Assembly (NCBI GenBank): GCA_020635195.1
Contig: JACKAG010000010.1
Location: 1 to 64,000, forward strand
Direction of reading: 5' to 3'
Source of the DNA: Deltaproteobacteria bacterium
GTDB taxonomy: Bacteria; Bdellovibrionota_B; Oligoflexia; Oligoflexales; Bog-1112
Length of the DNA stretch: 64,000 nucleotides
The stretch's first letter is position 1; every line of letters starts with the position of its first letter. Both the position numbers and the translations under genes were made by a program. Below, piece after piece: positions 51,974-61,215 of this stretch. The notes under the pieces are model-generated. The model was not told the origin of the DNA. It saw nothing but the letters and a program-made list of their open reading frames with translations, and did no database searches.

Positions 51974-52993
51974 TTATATCTGCTCTGTCCGCTGTTTTTG
52001 GGCATCCATGATGCTTTGCTTCATGCTCTCCAGCTTATCTGTGACCATGGCAAGGCTCAGCTTGTCCAGATTTCCTGTTCGGCCTTCAGGGGAGTGCGGA
52101 GCCTGGAGGCTCTGATGCTGTCTGGTTTCCGGGCACCAGGCGGCGGCTTCTGTCGGTCCGTGTAGCTGAAGAGTATGAATGTTCGCGGCAACTGCGATAT
52201 GACTGGGGCCATTTGAATTCCCGACGAAAAGATCCTGATGAGAGCAGAAGGCGGCCAGCTGGGGGAGGCTTGTCGCAGGGGCTTTATAGCTCTGATGCTG
52301 ACAGAGCTGCATGGCCTGATCGATTTCGCTTTCCTCTCCAGGTCCCCAGATCCAGATGACAATGGCACCCCATGAAAGGGTCAGATAGTCAGCCAATGCG
52401 GCATAACGATGGAGAGGCCATTTACGGGGGCTCCGGCGATGAGTGGGGCTAAGGATCACTCTGCACGAGGCTCGCTCTGTTTGCGGGAGTGAGGCACGAA
52501 AATTTTCCCATGGCCGAAGGTCTTCTGCTGTCCATGGGAAGGTCAGTGAGATATCCTCCGGGCTCATTCCGCATGCTCTGAGCAGCATGAATTTTTCTCT
52601 GACGATATATAAGCCTCTCTCAGGTCTGCTTATACTCAGACTGTAGGCTGCTTTTCTTGCAGAGCGGAAAGCCACCCGCAGAGGGGCCTGGGACAGAAAA
52701 CTTGCAAGAGCGCTGCGGGGATTGTTCATAAAATCGATAACAAGGTCAAAGCGTTTTCGGTTCAGATCTTTCAAAAGACCTGCTTGCTGAAAGAGTGAGC
52801 TTTTTTCAGAATAGGTAATGATCTCATCCAGAAAAGGATTGTCTTTCAGGATATGAGTTCCCATCTGGTGGCACATAAAGGTAATTCTGGCATCCGGACA
52901 TTCTTTCCGGATTTCCCGGATGCATGGGGTGGTCAGTAAAATATCCCCCAGCTGCCTTAGCTGAATCAGTAGTATGTTCTTGTAAGACAGCAA
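51974..52993 (-). CDS. family-9 glycosyltransferase (heptosyltransferase)
   Basis: 339 residues. ILLIQLRQLGDILLTTPCIR is the N-terminal signature of ADP-heptose:LPS heptosyltransferases; FDLVIDFMNNPRSALASFL, SPTHRRSPRKWPLHRYAALA and the donor-binding LFVGNSNGPSHIAVAANIHT LQLHGPTEAAAWCP (the GP(S/T)H motif) complete the GT9 pattern. Adds heptose (or a related sugar) to the LPS inner core at the cytoplasmic membrane face. Ends an apparent minus-strand run with the sigma/anti-sigma pair upstream, 97 bases away. Which heptosyltransferase (WaaC, WaaF or WaaQ type) is not clear. Confidence 0.88.
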   Translation of the reverse strand: MLSYKNILLIQLRQLGDILLTTPCIREIRKECPDARITFMCHQMGTHILKDNPFLDEIITYSEKSSLFQQAGLLKDLNRKRFDLVIDFMNNPRSALASFLSQAPLRVAFRSARKAAYSLSISRPERGLYIVREKFMLLRACGMSPEDISLTFPWTAEDLRPWENFRASLPQTERASCRVILSPTHRRSPRKWPLHRYAALADYLTLSWGAIVIWIWGPGEESEIDQAMQLCQHQSYKAPATSLPQLAAFCSHQDLFVGNSNGPSHIAVAANIHTLQLHGPTEAAAWCPETRQHQSLQAPHSPEGRTGNLDKLSLAMVTDKLESMKQSIMDAQKQRTEQI

Positions 52994-53090
52994 GCTGACA
53001 CAACTCCCTCAACTGATGATCCGTGCACAAACGGATCGCCAGATTCCGTATTCTGGCAGGAGGCAATCATGCTGTGGAATGGACGAAAAG

Positions 53091-53957
53091 TCAATCTGAC
53101 GGCAGTTCTGAGCTGCTTTCAGCAATTTTCACCAGATCCTGAATGCTCTGGTGTCCGATCAGTACAGCCAGAGTCTCAGCTTTGTGCTGCCAGGCTATCA
53201 GATTAATTTTGTCAGAAGCATAAGGTTGGTAGTGAAATGTGCCAGAAGTCCCCTGTCTCGACTCTGGCAGATCCTTAAGGTTTCCGGGGAGGTTAAAGAA
53301 AAACATCCGCTCATGTCTCTGCTCTGATTTGTACTGGACGACGGAAATTTTCAGAATCTCATAATCAATGACAGAGCTGCCTTCGATGGACCATCCGATG
53401 GGCGAAGGTGCTAAGATTCCAGGAGAAAAATTAAGACCAGGGGTGCTCTTAAGATAGTGAATGATCTCATCAGGGTCTGAGCTGGGCATATAGAGTCGCT
53501 CTCCACTCGAATCCTCTTCCATGGCGAGGGCTTCGTAGGTCAGAGCATTCAGAGGATCAAACATGATTCCCGAAGATTGAGGTTTTAACAGTGTGTAGCC
53601 TCCCCAGACAACGACAGCAATGATTGTCAGAAGGATAGCTTTCCGGTAGAGATCTGAAGCCTTAACCTCGCTGCTGAGCTCAGATATCCTGACTTTTTCC
53701 AGCGTCATGATGGTATCAGCATCGCTGATTTTGTTTTGTATCGAAATTCTTTCCGCTTCATTGAGTCGGATATCCTGAAATTTTAACTGTAGCAGGCCTG
53801 TTTTTTCCTGATAATCTTTTACAGATTTGCTGTATGCAGATTGCTGCATGAGTGCATGAAATCGCTGGCTTTCGTCAGATGCCATGTCACCATTGAGATA
53901 ACGATGCAGGCAGCTCATGATAAATTCCTGGTCTGATACATGAGATGTCCTGGGCAT
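53091..53957 (-). CDS. probable anti-sigma factor, single-pass membrane protein
   Basis: 288 residues. GGAG lies ten bases before the ATG. The N-terminal cytoplasmic part has CLHRYLNGDMASDESQRFHA LM, the layout of anti-sigma domains (but only one Cys, so not the HxxxCxxC zinc type). One transmembrane segment (about 107-122, ILLTIIAVVVWGGYTLL) is followed by a periplasmic part of about 165 residues with mixed strands. It starts 28 bases after the sigma-factor gene, the usual order for such pairs. Assigned from context and topology. Confidence 0.65.
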   Translation of the reverse strand: MPRTSHVSDQEFIMSCLHRYLNGDMASDESQRFHALMQQSAYSKSVKDYQEKTGLLQLKFQDIRLNEAERISIQNKISDADTIMTLEKVRISELSSEVKASDLYRKAILLTIIAVVVWGGYTLLKPQSSGIMFDPLNALTYEALAMEEDSSGERLYMPSSDPDEIIHYLKSTPGLNFSPGILAPSPIGWSIEGSSVIDYEILKISVVQYKSEQRHERMFFFNLPGNLKDLPESRQGTSGTFHYQPYASDKINLIAWQHKAETLAVLIGHQSIQDLVKIAESSSELPSD

Positions 53958-53985
53958 GTCAGGGGATCTCCTTTTTTAAGCGGCT

Positions 53986-54414
53986 TTAAACGGCAAGAAT
54001 TTTCTGGCGGCCTGCTCCGGCATGTTTGATCACTGTCTCAGCATTCCATCCCGTCAGGGAACAGCACTCTTTTTCTCTGAGGCCCATGATATCAATCAGC
54101 ATCACAGCCAGTCGCTCTTCTCGCTTCAGAGCCAGCAGGGTGCTGATGATGGGAGGGAGCATATCATCCTGACGTTCAGGTTCTGACTTTAAATTGTCCC
54201 AGGCAATGCTGAGCAGTGCCAGCATGGGATGCTGACTTTTCATAATTTCCGGAAGTTTTTCGAGCGCTATTGAAAACGTATGGGCTGTGAGATTTCTTGC
54301 GTCCTGAAGGGAGAGGCAAAGAGCAAAGCAGAAGCGAAGTAATTCGTCGCATTTTGGACAGAGTTGTTCCAGATAAAAATCCTGAAGCTCTTTGGTTGCC
54401 GGCCTGTTTAGCAT
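53986..54414 (-). CDS. ECF-type RNA polymerase sigma factor, small
   Basis: 142 residues, short for the family (usually 160-200). Residues about 15-60 look like region 2 (CDELLRFCFALCLSLQDARN LTAHTFSIALEKLPE), and the C-terminal LKREERLAVMLIDIMGLREKECCSLTGWNAETVIKHAGAGRQKIL fits region 4 with its helix-turn-helix. Six Cys residues are notable. GGAG lies eleven bases before the ATG. Followed at once by the anti-sigma gene and then the heptosyltransferase, so it may sense an envelope condition. Divergent from kdsB. Confidence 0.65.
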   Translation of the reverse strand: MLNRPATKELQDFYLEQLCPKCDELLRFCFALCLSLQDARNLTAHTFSIALEKLPEIMKSQHPMLALLSIAWDNLKSEPERQDDMLPPIISTLLALKREERLAVMLIDIMGLREKECCSLTGWNAETVIKHAGAGRQKILAV

Positions 54415-54599
54415 GGATGACAGAACTCCATTAAAAAATCCTGATTCATTATAACATGATTCCCTGTGCTATGACGGAGTCTGTATTTAAACAGGTCTGC
54501 TGTGCTCTCTGAAACAATTGGCCGTTCTTCGGATCTTTCCGGAATGTGTTATGCTGTTTCGCCCGGATACCGGAGTGACTGATATGAGGATCAAGAGAT

Positions 54600-55355
54600 A
54601 TGATGGAACATTTTTTGATTGTGATTCCTGCCAGGCTACAGTCCTTTCGTCTGAAAAGAAAACCTCTTCAGGATCTTTGTGGCAAACCTCTTATTGTCCG
54701 TGTGTATGAAAATCTTATGCCACTGGCACGTTCAGGTGCTCAGTTGCTTGTTGCAAGCGATTCAGAGGAGGTTCTGGCTGTGTGCCGGGAACATCAGATT
54801 GATGCTGTTCTGACGAGAAAAGATCATCAAAGTGGAACAGATCGTTGTGCAGAGGTGGCTTCCGGAAATTCAAGACCTTTCGTTCTCAATGTTCAGGGTG
54901 ATGAACCCTTTGTGAAGGCAGAGGACCTGATGAATCTTGCAATGATATTTAAAAACCAGCAGAATGTTTCTATAGCAACGTTACGATATCTTTGTCATGA
55001 TCGTAAAAAAATGATGGATTCAAACATTGTTAAAGTGGTCAGCAATCATGAAAAAAAAGCTTTGTATTTTTCAAGAGCTCCTGTTCCTTTCCTCCGGGAT
55101 GGGCAAGGCTCTGCTTCTTTGCCCTTTTACCAGCATTTAGGGGTTTATGCGTATGAAAAATCAGCTCTTCTGAGGTTTTGTTCTTTGCCTGTAGGGGAGC
55201 TTGAGCAGATTGAAAAACTGGAGCAGTTAAGAGCATTGGAACATGGGCTCAGTATCCATCTGGTGGATGCTACGCAGTCAGGGCTTGGTGTAGATACAGA
55301 GCAGGATTTGCAGGAAGCCAGAAAAATCTGGATGAAATTACAGGGAGATCCATGA
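54600..55355 (+). CDS. kdsB: 3-deoxy-manno-octulosonate cytidylyltransferase
   Basis: Activates Kdo as CMP-Kdo for LPS inner-core synthesis. VIPARLQSFRLKRKPLQDLCGKPLI is the nucleotide-binding signature, ASDSEEVLAVC and HQSGTDRCAEV follow, NVQGDEPFV holds the metal Asp, and the C-terminal GVYAYEKSALLRFC and EQIEKLEQLRALEHG complete the match. 251 residues. GAGGATC precedes the ATG. The stop overlaps the start of the next gene as ATGA. Confidence 0.95.
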   Translation: MMEHFLIVIPARLQSFRLKRKPLQDLCGKPLIVRVYENLMPLARSGAQLLVASDSEEVLAVCREHQIDAVLTRKDHQSGTDRCAEVASGNSRPFVLNVQGDEPFVKAEDLMNLAMIFKNQQNVSIATLRYLCHDRKKMMDSNIVKVVSNHEKKALYFSRAPVPFLRDGQGSASLPFYQHLGVYAYEKSALLRFCSLPVGELEQIEKLEQLRALEHGLSIHLVDATQSGLGVDTEQDLQEARKIWMKLQGDP

Positions 55356-58300
55356 ACAGATCGGCATTAACTGTGTTTTTTGTTCGATACCTCGGCCTGA
55401 TCTCTCTTTTCTTATATTCTTTGAATTCTTCTTATTCGCTTCCTATCGGTTTTGGCTTTAATCAGGAGAATATTTCATATCGTGAAATAAAAACAGATCA
55501 TTTCTTTATTTATCATGATGCAAGAGTTCCTGATGAAGCAGCTATGATAGCCAATGCTCTTGAGGGGGCTAAACCAACATTAGAGAGATGGTTTGGAGTT
55601 TCCCGTCAGGGGCGTCTTCCGGTTATTTCTTCAGCTGTAAGTTCACATGCTTCTTTTGCTAACTTCATTACAGATGCGATAGAGCTTCAGACTCTTGGAG
55701 ATGGAGATCGTGATCTGTTCTGGCATGAGTACATTCATAGTATGACATATGAACATTTTCGTAATTTTATGGGGCCTGCTGGTTCTGTGGTGCATTTGCC
55801 ATGGATACCTGCATGGTTTCTGGAAGGGCTGGCAGAGGCTATGAGCATATCTGTCGGATCGGACATCCAGGCATCATTTGAGCGATATCAGGCACTTACT
55901 GGGCGGTGGCCCAGTTTTGATCGCTTGCATAGTTTATATAGTCATTCATCTTTTTTTCTTCAGGGTTATGCAACTTCAGGGGGATTTGTTGCATGGCTGT
56001 TGAGGCAGTCCGTCAGACAAAAGAGTGATCTGCAAAACTTTATGAAGAGATTATATCGTTATACCCTTCCGGAATACTATGTCTGGTCTTTTAATCCGTT
56101 TAGTCCTTTTATGCCGATGGATCAGGTTCTGACGGATTTTTTAAAAAAAGACGGTAGGAGCCTCTATAAAGAATACAAAAAGGCAGCCAGAGAATACTGG
56201 ATGGGAGCAAAGAAGGGACCATTACTCGCGCAGCTGGCAGGTAAGCGTATGGCCCTGAAGCACTTGTCTGTTATAAAAGCTGAGAATCATAAATATTATG
56301 GGGTTTTTAAGCAAGAAGATCACTATACCAGAATGGAGCTTGAGTTTGATGAAAACTCCGGATGGATGACGAGGGTGGTGCCGACAGATATCGTCCTTCC
56401 TGATGATCCCGGAAGTCTTCATCATATTGCAAGACCATCTTTGAATATAGCTGTAAGCAGCAAAGCAGGAGAAACCTCATCTGTTCCTGATTCGATGTCT
56501 CTGGTTTTTCCCAAGGAATCAGAGGATGACAATAAGGAGTCCTGGTTGCCGTTTGTCGGCTTGCGTGGTGACATTTCGATGCTGGAGGAAACTCCTGAAA
56601 AAATTGTCTGGCTTGAACAACAATTTGGAGTGAGCCGACTGTGTTTTGTTTCGAAAAACACCATACGGCATGGTTATCAAAGTGTTGACCGTAATCAGGT
56701 TCTTTGCCCTCTTCAGGTAAAACAGCCAAAAAATCTCAGATACCTTGGATCAAAAAACACATTGTTTCCTGCAATCGGTCTTTTTCCTTCTTCAAAAACA
56801 GACAGATTTCTTGCAACAGAGCTGTGGTTTAATCTCGAAGAACAGACTATGGTTGGGAACCGGAATCGCCTTATTGTCTGGAATTCTACAGAAAATTCTA
56901 CGAGAACATTAGCCTATGACGGTGGGGGAACACCATTACAGATAGCGCAGATGGCCGATGATTATTGGATGCTTCTGGCTGAAAGAGACCGAAGATCTTT
57001 GAGAAAAATTGATGCTGATGGACGCTGTCTTGCGGTCATGCATATGGAAGACCTGGTGACACAGGTTACTTCTGCCGGAGATGGGAGTCTTGTCCTTGGA
57101 CTTCAGCATGGTGACCGTTTTTCTGTATTAAAAATCGATCCATCAGGGGTGAAGCTGAAAGGCTGTGAACCAGCTTCCAGCCGTTCTTCTCCGCTGATCT
57201 GGGCTATGCAGCAGAATCGGTTGACTGATCTGCCGGAGGCGATCTGGAGTGGTTCTCCATGGAAGAAGCCGGGGGGCGAAAGAGACGAGCCGAATGAAGC
57301 TCGGCACCTTTCGTCGGCCCCCGGCCTGAACTCAGCAGAATCTGGAGTCGGTCGGGGAGCCTCCGCTGCGGACAGCCGCCCGGTGTCATGGCGGGCAAGA
57401 CCGGTTCTGGCCTTTCCATGGATTGGAGCTGATGACGCTCTTGGTTCTCAGTTTGGCATGGTTTCAGTTCCTCTGATGGATCATCTGCAAAACGAAACAC
57501 TTCGTCTGACGGCCTTATATGGGATGGATAGCCGTTTTCCGAATACAGAGCTGATTTTTCGTAGCACTCGTTTTTGGCCGACCATCGATCTCTCTTTGTA
57601 CCGACGACAGCTGTGGAATGGTGTCTGCCAGGAGCGATCAAGTGGCAGAATTTATACTTCTTATCTTGATGAAAAGGGGGTTCATGGTCATGCCAGTTTT
57701 CAACGACGTCTTCAGAATGGAGATGTCGGGATGACGCTTGGAATTCGTTCCGGGCATCTGAAACGCTATCTTGGCCCATGTCCGTCTTATAGTGAAGGAA
57801 GGGTTAACGAACCCTATATCCGGCTCAGTGCAAACCATCGCCTTGGTCCTGCCTCTCTCTCTGCACATATAAAAGTAAAATCGGCTCCGGGAGCGATCAA
57901 TACACGTCTTGATTATCATAGCCTTTCTGCTGCTCTTGGCATGGCAGCACCCCTTCCTTTTCTGGGGGCAAGTCTTCATCTGGGTCTGGAGGGAGGTCAG
58001 ACCAGAGGTAGCCGGATGCCTGGGCTCAGGGAATTTTATCAGCCGCTGAAAACATTTATTCCGGGTAGTGGTGGAGGCTACAATCAGAGTAGTTTCCCCC
58101 TTGGAGGGGGAGGGAGTCTTCTGGCAATCCGTTATGGGGATACACAGGCTCGCTTTCATTCTGCTCTTACATTGCCTGTTATTTCACAGCTGGATAAACA
58201 GCTTTGGCTTTTCTATATGGATAGCCTTAATTTTACTGCCTTTTATAATTACGGTGGAGCATGGAATGAAGGGCGAGCGTCGTTTCAGGAGAGCCTGATT

Positions 58301-58435
58301 AAGGCTCATGGCTACAAATTAGACTTGCTCTTTGAAAACAAGGGGGTAGGATTTAATATCAGCCTTGGTTCGGGACAGGTTCTTGGTGATTCCTTTCAGC
58401 TCTATATGACCATTGGTTTTGATGCTTTCTTCTGA
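55352..58435 (+). CDS. metallopeptidase-like protein fused to a C-terminal barrel-like domain
   Basis: 1027 residues with signal peptide (VRYLGLISLFLYSLNSSYSL). Residues about 40-280 look like a gluzincin of the MA clan: LFWHEYIHSMTYEHF (HExxH near 127) with PAWFLEGLAEAMS supplying the third ligand Glu. The middle (about 300-630) is strand-rich and propeller-like; a GC-rich, Arg/Gly/Ser linker (about 633-690) follows; the last 330 residues alternate aromatic and Gly residues and end IGFDAFF with terminal Phe, typical of outer-membrane barrels. Overlaps the kdsB stop by four bases (ATGA). Possibly a surface protease or barrel with periplasmic domain; the exact family is unknown. Confidence 0.65.
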   Translation: MNRSALTVFFVRYLGLISLFLYSLNSSYSLPIGFGFNQENISYREIKTDHFFIYHDARVPDEAAMIANALEGAKPTLERWFGVSRQGRLPVISSAVSSHASFANFITDAIELQTLGDGDRDLFWHEYIHSMTYEHFRNFMGPAGSVVHLPWIPAWFLEGLAEAMSISVGSDIQASFERYQALTGRWPSFDRLHSLYSHSSFFLQGYATSGGFVAWLLRQSVRQKSDLQNFMKRLYRYTLPEYYVWSFNPFSPFMPMDQVLTDFLKKDGRSLYKEYKKAAREYWMGAKKGPLLAQLAGKRMALKHLSVIKAENHKYYGVFKQEDHYTRMELEFDENSGWMTRVVPTDIVLPDDPGSLHHIARPSLNIAVSSKAGETSSVPDSMSLVFPKESEDDNKESWLPFVGLRGDISMLEETPEKIVWLEQQFGVSRLCFVSKNTIRHGYQSVDRNQVLCPLQVKQPKNLRYLGSKNTLFPAIGLFPSSKTDRFLATELWFNLEEQTMVGNRNRLIVWNSTENSTRTLAYDGGGTPLQIAQMADDYWMLLAERDRRSLRKIDADGRCLAVMHMEDLVTQVTSAGDGSLVLGLQHGDRFSVLKIDPSGVKLKGCEPASSRSSPLIWAMQQNRLTDLPEAIWSGSPWKKPGGERDEPNEARHLSSAPGLNSAESGVGRGASAADSRPVSWRARPVLAFPWIGADDALGSQFGMVSVPLMDHLQNETLRLTALYGMDSRFPNTELIFRSTRFWPTIDLSLYRRQLWNGVCQERSSGRIYTSYLDEKGVHGHASFQRRLQNGDVGMTLGIRSGHLKRYLGPCPSYSEGRVNEPYIRLSANHRLGPASLSAHIKVKSAPGAINTRLDYHSLSAALGMAAPLPFLGASLHLGLEGGQTRGSRMPGLREFYQPLKTFIPGSGGGYNQSSFPLGGGGSLLAIRYGDTQARFHSALTLPVISQLDKQLWLFYMDSLNFTAFYNYGGAWNEGRASFQESLIKAHGYKLDLLFENKGVGFNISLGSGQVLGDSFQLYMTIGFDAFF

Positions 58436-58471
58436 TCCTTCATCTTTAATTTCAGAATCCGGAGTGGCCTT

Positions 58472-59584
58472 GTGACAAGTACATTTGGTCAGTTATATCG
58501 TATTACGACTTTTGGCGAGTCACATGGAGGAGGCGTCGGTGTTGTCATTGATGGATGTCCTCCGGGAATACCTGTTTCTGTTGATGAAGTGGGGCGTTTT
58601 CTGGCGAGACGCCGCCCGGGGCAAAGTTCCATGACATCGTCCAGGCAGGAAGAGGATGTTCCTGAATGTTTGTCAGGCCTGGAGGATGGGCTGACTCTGG
58701 GAACTCCCCTGATGCTGATGGTCCGCAACCGGGATATCAAAAGAAGTGACTATAATGATCTGCGTGATGTGTATCGTCCTTCTCATGCAGATTTTACCAC
58801 TGAGGCAAAATTTGGGCTCAGATCTTCCTCCGGGGGAGGAAGGGCGAGTGCCAGAGAAACCATCGGCAGGGTGGCCGGAGCTGCTGTCGCAGAGCAGCTG
58901 CTCCGGTTTCTGATTCCGGAGCTGAAGGTTCTTGCCTGGGTTGACTCAGTGGGGGAGGTTTCAGCCTCTCCTCAGAATCCGGATCTGCTGACAAGAGAGA
59001 TGCTGGATGGCAGCCTCTTACGTTGTCCGGATCCGGTTGCACGCATCAGAATGGAAGAGCTGATTCTGGATGCGAAACGAAAGGGTGATACGGTTGGTGG
59101 CTGCATCCGGGGAGCCTGTCTGGGTGTGCCGCCGGGACTCGGGGAACCGGTTTTTGATAAACTGGAAGCGGATCTTGCGAAAGGCATGATGAGTCTGCCG
59201 GCAGCGCGTGCTTTCGAAATTGGCTCTGGTTTTCAGGCGGCGCTGATGAAGGGTTCCGAGCATAACGATCCTTTCTGCTTTGTCGATGGGCGGATCAGGA
59301 CAGTGACAAACCATTCGGGAGGGATTCAGGGTGGAATTTCAAACGGAGAAGCCATTCTTTTTCGTGTTGCATTTAAAGCTGTCTCAACACTGTTTATCAG
59401 GCAGGATACTGTAAATAAGAAGGGAGAATCCCGTGCCCTGCTTCCGGAGGGTGGGCGGCATGACCCCTGTGTGTTGCCAAGGGCGGTTCCCATTGTGGAG
59501 GCGATGGCTTTGCTGGTCCTGACAGATCACCTGCTCAGACAAATGGTTATGAAGGGGGCGCGACGGCGTGATGTCGGTTTTTAA
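58472..59584 (+). CDS. aroC: chorismate synthase
   Basis: Last step of the shikimate pathway, 5-enolpyruvylshikimate-3-phosphate to chorismate, needing reduced flavin. TFGESHGGGVGVVIDGCPPG, RRRPGQSSMTSSRQEEDVPE, YRPSHADFTTEAKFGLRSSSGGGRASARET and HSGGIQGGISNGEAI are signature lines. Start GTG 58472, with CCGGAG upstream. 370 residues, normal. Other aro genes are not in the window. Confidence 0.96.
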   Translation: MTSTFGQLYRITTFGESHGGGVGVVIDGCPPGIPVSVDEVGRFLARRRPGQSSMTSSRQEEDVPECLSGLEDGLTLGTPLMLMVRNRDIKRSDYNDLRDVYRPSHADFTTEAKFGLRSSSGGGRASARETIGRVAGAAVAEQLLRFLIPELKVLAWVDSVGEVSASPQNPDLLTREMLDGSLLRCPDPVARIRMEELILDAKRKGDTVGGCIRGACLGVPPGLGEPVFDKLEADLAKGMMSLPAARAFEIGSGFQAALMKGSEHNDPFCFVDGRIRTVTNHSGGIQGGISNGEAILFRVAFKAVSTLFIRQDTVNKKGESRALLPEGGRHDPCVLPRAVPIVEAMALLVLTDHLLRQMVMKGARRRDVGF

Positions 59585-59688
59585 CCATAGTTTTTTAGCT
59601 TAGCCGCGATCTTACGATTCTCATATGTTATAGGGATCAGAATAATATGTATGAGCGGGAATATGATAAAAGGCAGGGAGGAAGGCGT

Positions 59689-61140
59689 ATGTTGAGAATA
59701 TGGTCTGTTTGCCGGGTATGTTTGCTGGTTTTCACCTTTGTCGCTGTGACGACTCATGGTTTTGCAAAAGAAGCTGGCTATACGCTGGCTCCAGCTGAGA
59801 CAGAGGTTGAGCTCAAAGGGAATACCCGGATATTGAAAGAATTGTCCCAGGGTGTAGGTGCGATTGCGGAAGTGTCAAGAAAGGCTCTGGTCTTTGTTTC
59901 CGTATCCAAGACAGTCCGGGGCTGGGATCAGTCAGACCCTTTTGGTCTTTTTGGTTTCGGGCTTCGCCGGATGCCTAACCCCAGGCAGGAGGGATTAGGC
60001 TCGGGTTTTTTTATTGATGTCGGGAAGGGCTATGTTCTGACAAATAATCATGTCATTGATGGCGCGGATGAGATTAACCTGAAGCTGGCTAACGGTAAAA
60101 GTTTTGATGCTAAAGTCATCGGTAGTGAGCCGGATATGGATATTGCTGTGGTGCAGATTAAAGAACAATCTTTTGACCGGAGTGGCTTATCGTCTCTGGT
60201 CCTGGGGGATTCAGACCAGCTTTCTGTCGGATCTTTTGTTGTTGCGCTTGGCGCACCATTTGGTCTGGAAGCAAGTATTTCGTTTGGTGTGGTTTCAGCT
60301 CTTGGCAGGGGAAGCCTTTCAATTACAGAGGTTGGTGATTTTATTCAGACGGATGCGGCAATTAATCCCGGAAATAGCGGTGGGCCTTTGGTTGACATGA
60401 ATGGCAGGGTCGTTGGAATGAACACTGCGATTTTTTCAAAATCAGGAGGTTACAATGGCATCGGGTTTACAGTTCCCTCTAATCTGGTTCGTCGGGTTGC
60501 CACGGATCTGATCAGAGGGGTTAAGGTCACAAAAGGCTATCTGGGAGTGTATTACCAGGAGCTGAGTTCTGATTTTCTGAAACTTCTCAGGCTCCCTGCA
60601 GATACGACGGGTATTATTGTTACTCAGGTTGAACCAGGTGCTCCTGCTGATAAGGCTGGTATTAAACCGAAGGATGTCATTGTTACGGTGGATGGCAAGA
60701 AACTGGAAGGAGAACGGGATCTGGTCAACAGGATCAGCCTGATGAAGCCGGGTCACACGGCAAAATTAGGGGTTATCCGGGAAGGAAAGCAGTTCACAGC
60801 CAGTGTTGAAATTGGCCATCGTCCAGGTTCCGGCCTTCTGGACAAGTCAAGGGAAGAGCCTTCTGATGATGCAGGCTTGGGACTTGAGCTAAGCCTGCAA
60901 AAAGGTGGGTTGCTTGTCGAAAAAATTGAGCCGCGCTCACCCGCGGTAAACCGGCTGCATCCAGGAGATGTGATTCTCAGTATAGAAGAATATAATTTTG
61001 ATAATGAAAAGGATCTGAAACAGGCTCTTAAAAATTTTAACCGGGCAATTGCAGTGGCCCGTAAGAATAAGCAATCCTCTGTTCTGTTGCGTATCAGACG
61101 TGGTGGCGGTTTTGGCTTTATTACAATTGTTCTTAGTTAA
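59689..61140 (+). CDS. degP: DegP/HtrA-family periplasmic serine protease
   Basis: Protease-chaperone of the envelope. Start at ATG 59689, preceded by GGGAGGAAGG; an upstream ATG 59647 would add 14 residues before the signal peptide (MLRIWSVCRVCLLVFTFVAV ... HGFA). The catalytic triad is visible: His121 in NNHVIDGAD, Asp151 in PDMDIAVV, Ser230 in NPGNSGGPLVD. Two PDZ domains follow: KGYLGVYYQEL ... GVIREGK, and LGLELSLQKGGLLVEKIEPR to the end. 483 residues. The full protease plus two PDZ layout is DegP/DegQ type, not DegS. Follows aroC by about 105 bases. Confidence 0.93.
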   Translation: MLRIWSVCRVCLLVFTFVAVTTHGFAKEAGYTLAPAETEVELKGNTRILKELSQGVGAIAEVSRKALVFVSVSKTVRGWDQSDPFGLFGFGLRRMPNPRQEGLGSGFFIDVGKGYVLTNNHVIDGADEINLKLANGKSFDAKVIGSEPDMDIAVVQIKEQSFDRSGLSSLVLGDSDQLSVGSFVVALGAPFGLEASISFGVVSALGRGSLSITEVGDFIQTDAAINPGNSGGPLVDMNGRVVGMNTAIFSKSGGYNGIGFTVPSNLVRRVATDLIRGVKVTKGYLGVYYQELSSDFLKLLRLPADTTGIIVTQVEPGAPADKAGIKPKDVIVTVDGKKLEGERDLVNRISLMKPGHTAKLGVIREGKQFTASVEIGHRPGSGLLDKSREEPSDDAGLGLELSLQKGGLLVEKIEPRSPAVNRLHPGDVILSIEEYNFDNEKDLKQALKNFNRAIAVARKNKQSSVLLRIRRGGGFGFITIVLS

Positions 61141-61215
61141 TGAGAGGGATATTTTTGTTGCTGAGCTTTGAGACTGTGACCGATCTTGCTTTCGGATAGA
61201 GAGAGGTTTTTTGTT

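Noticed and set aside
57204..57779. Minus-strand frame of 191 codons across the middle of the peptidase/barrel gene
   Set aside because: Open because of local GC-rich coding on the plus strand; unlike any family and with no translation signal.
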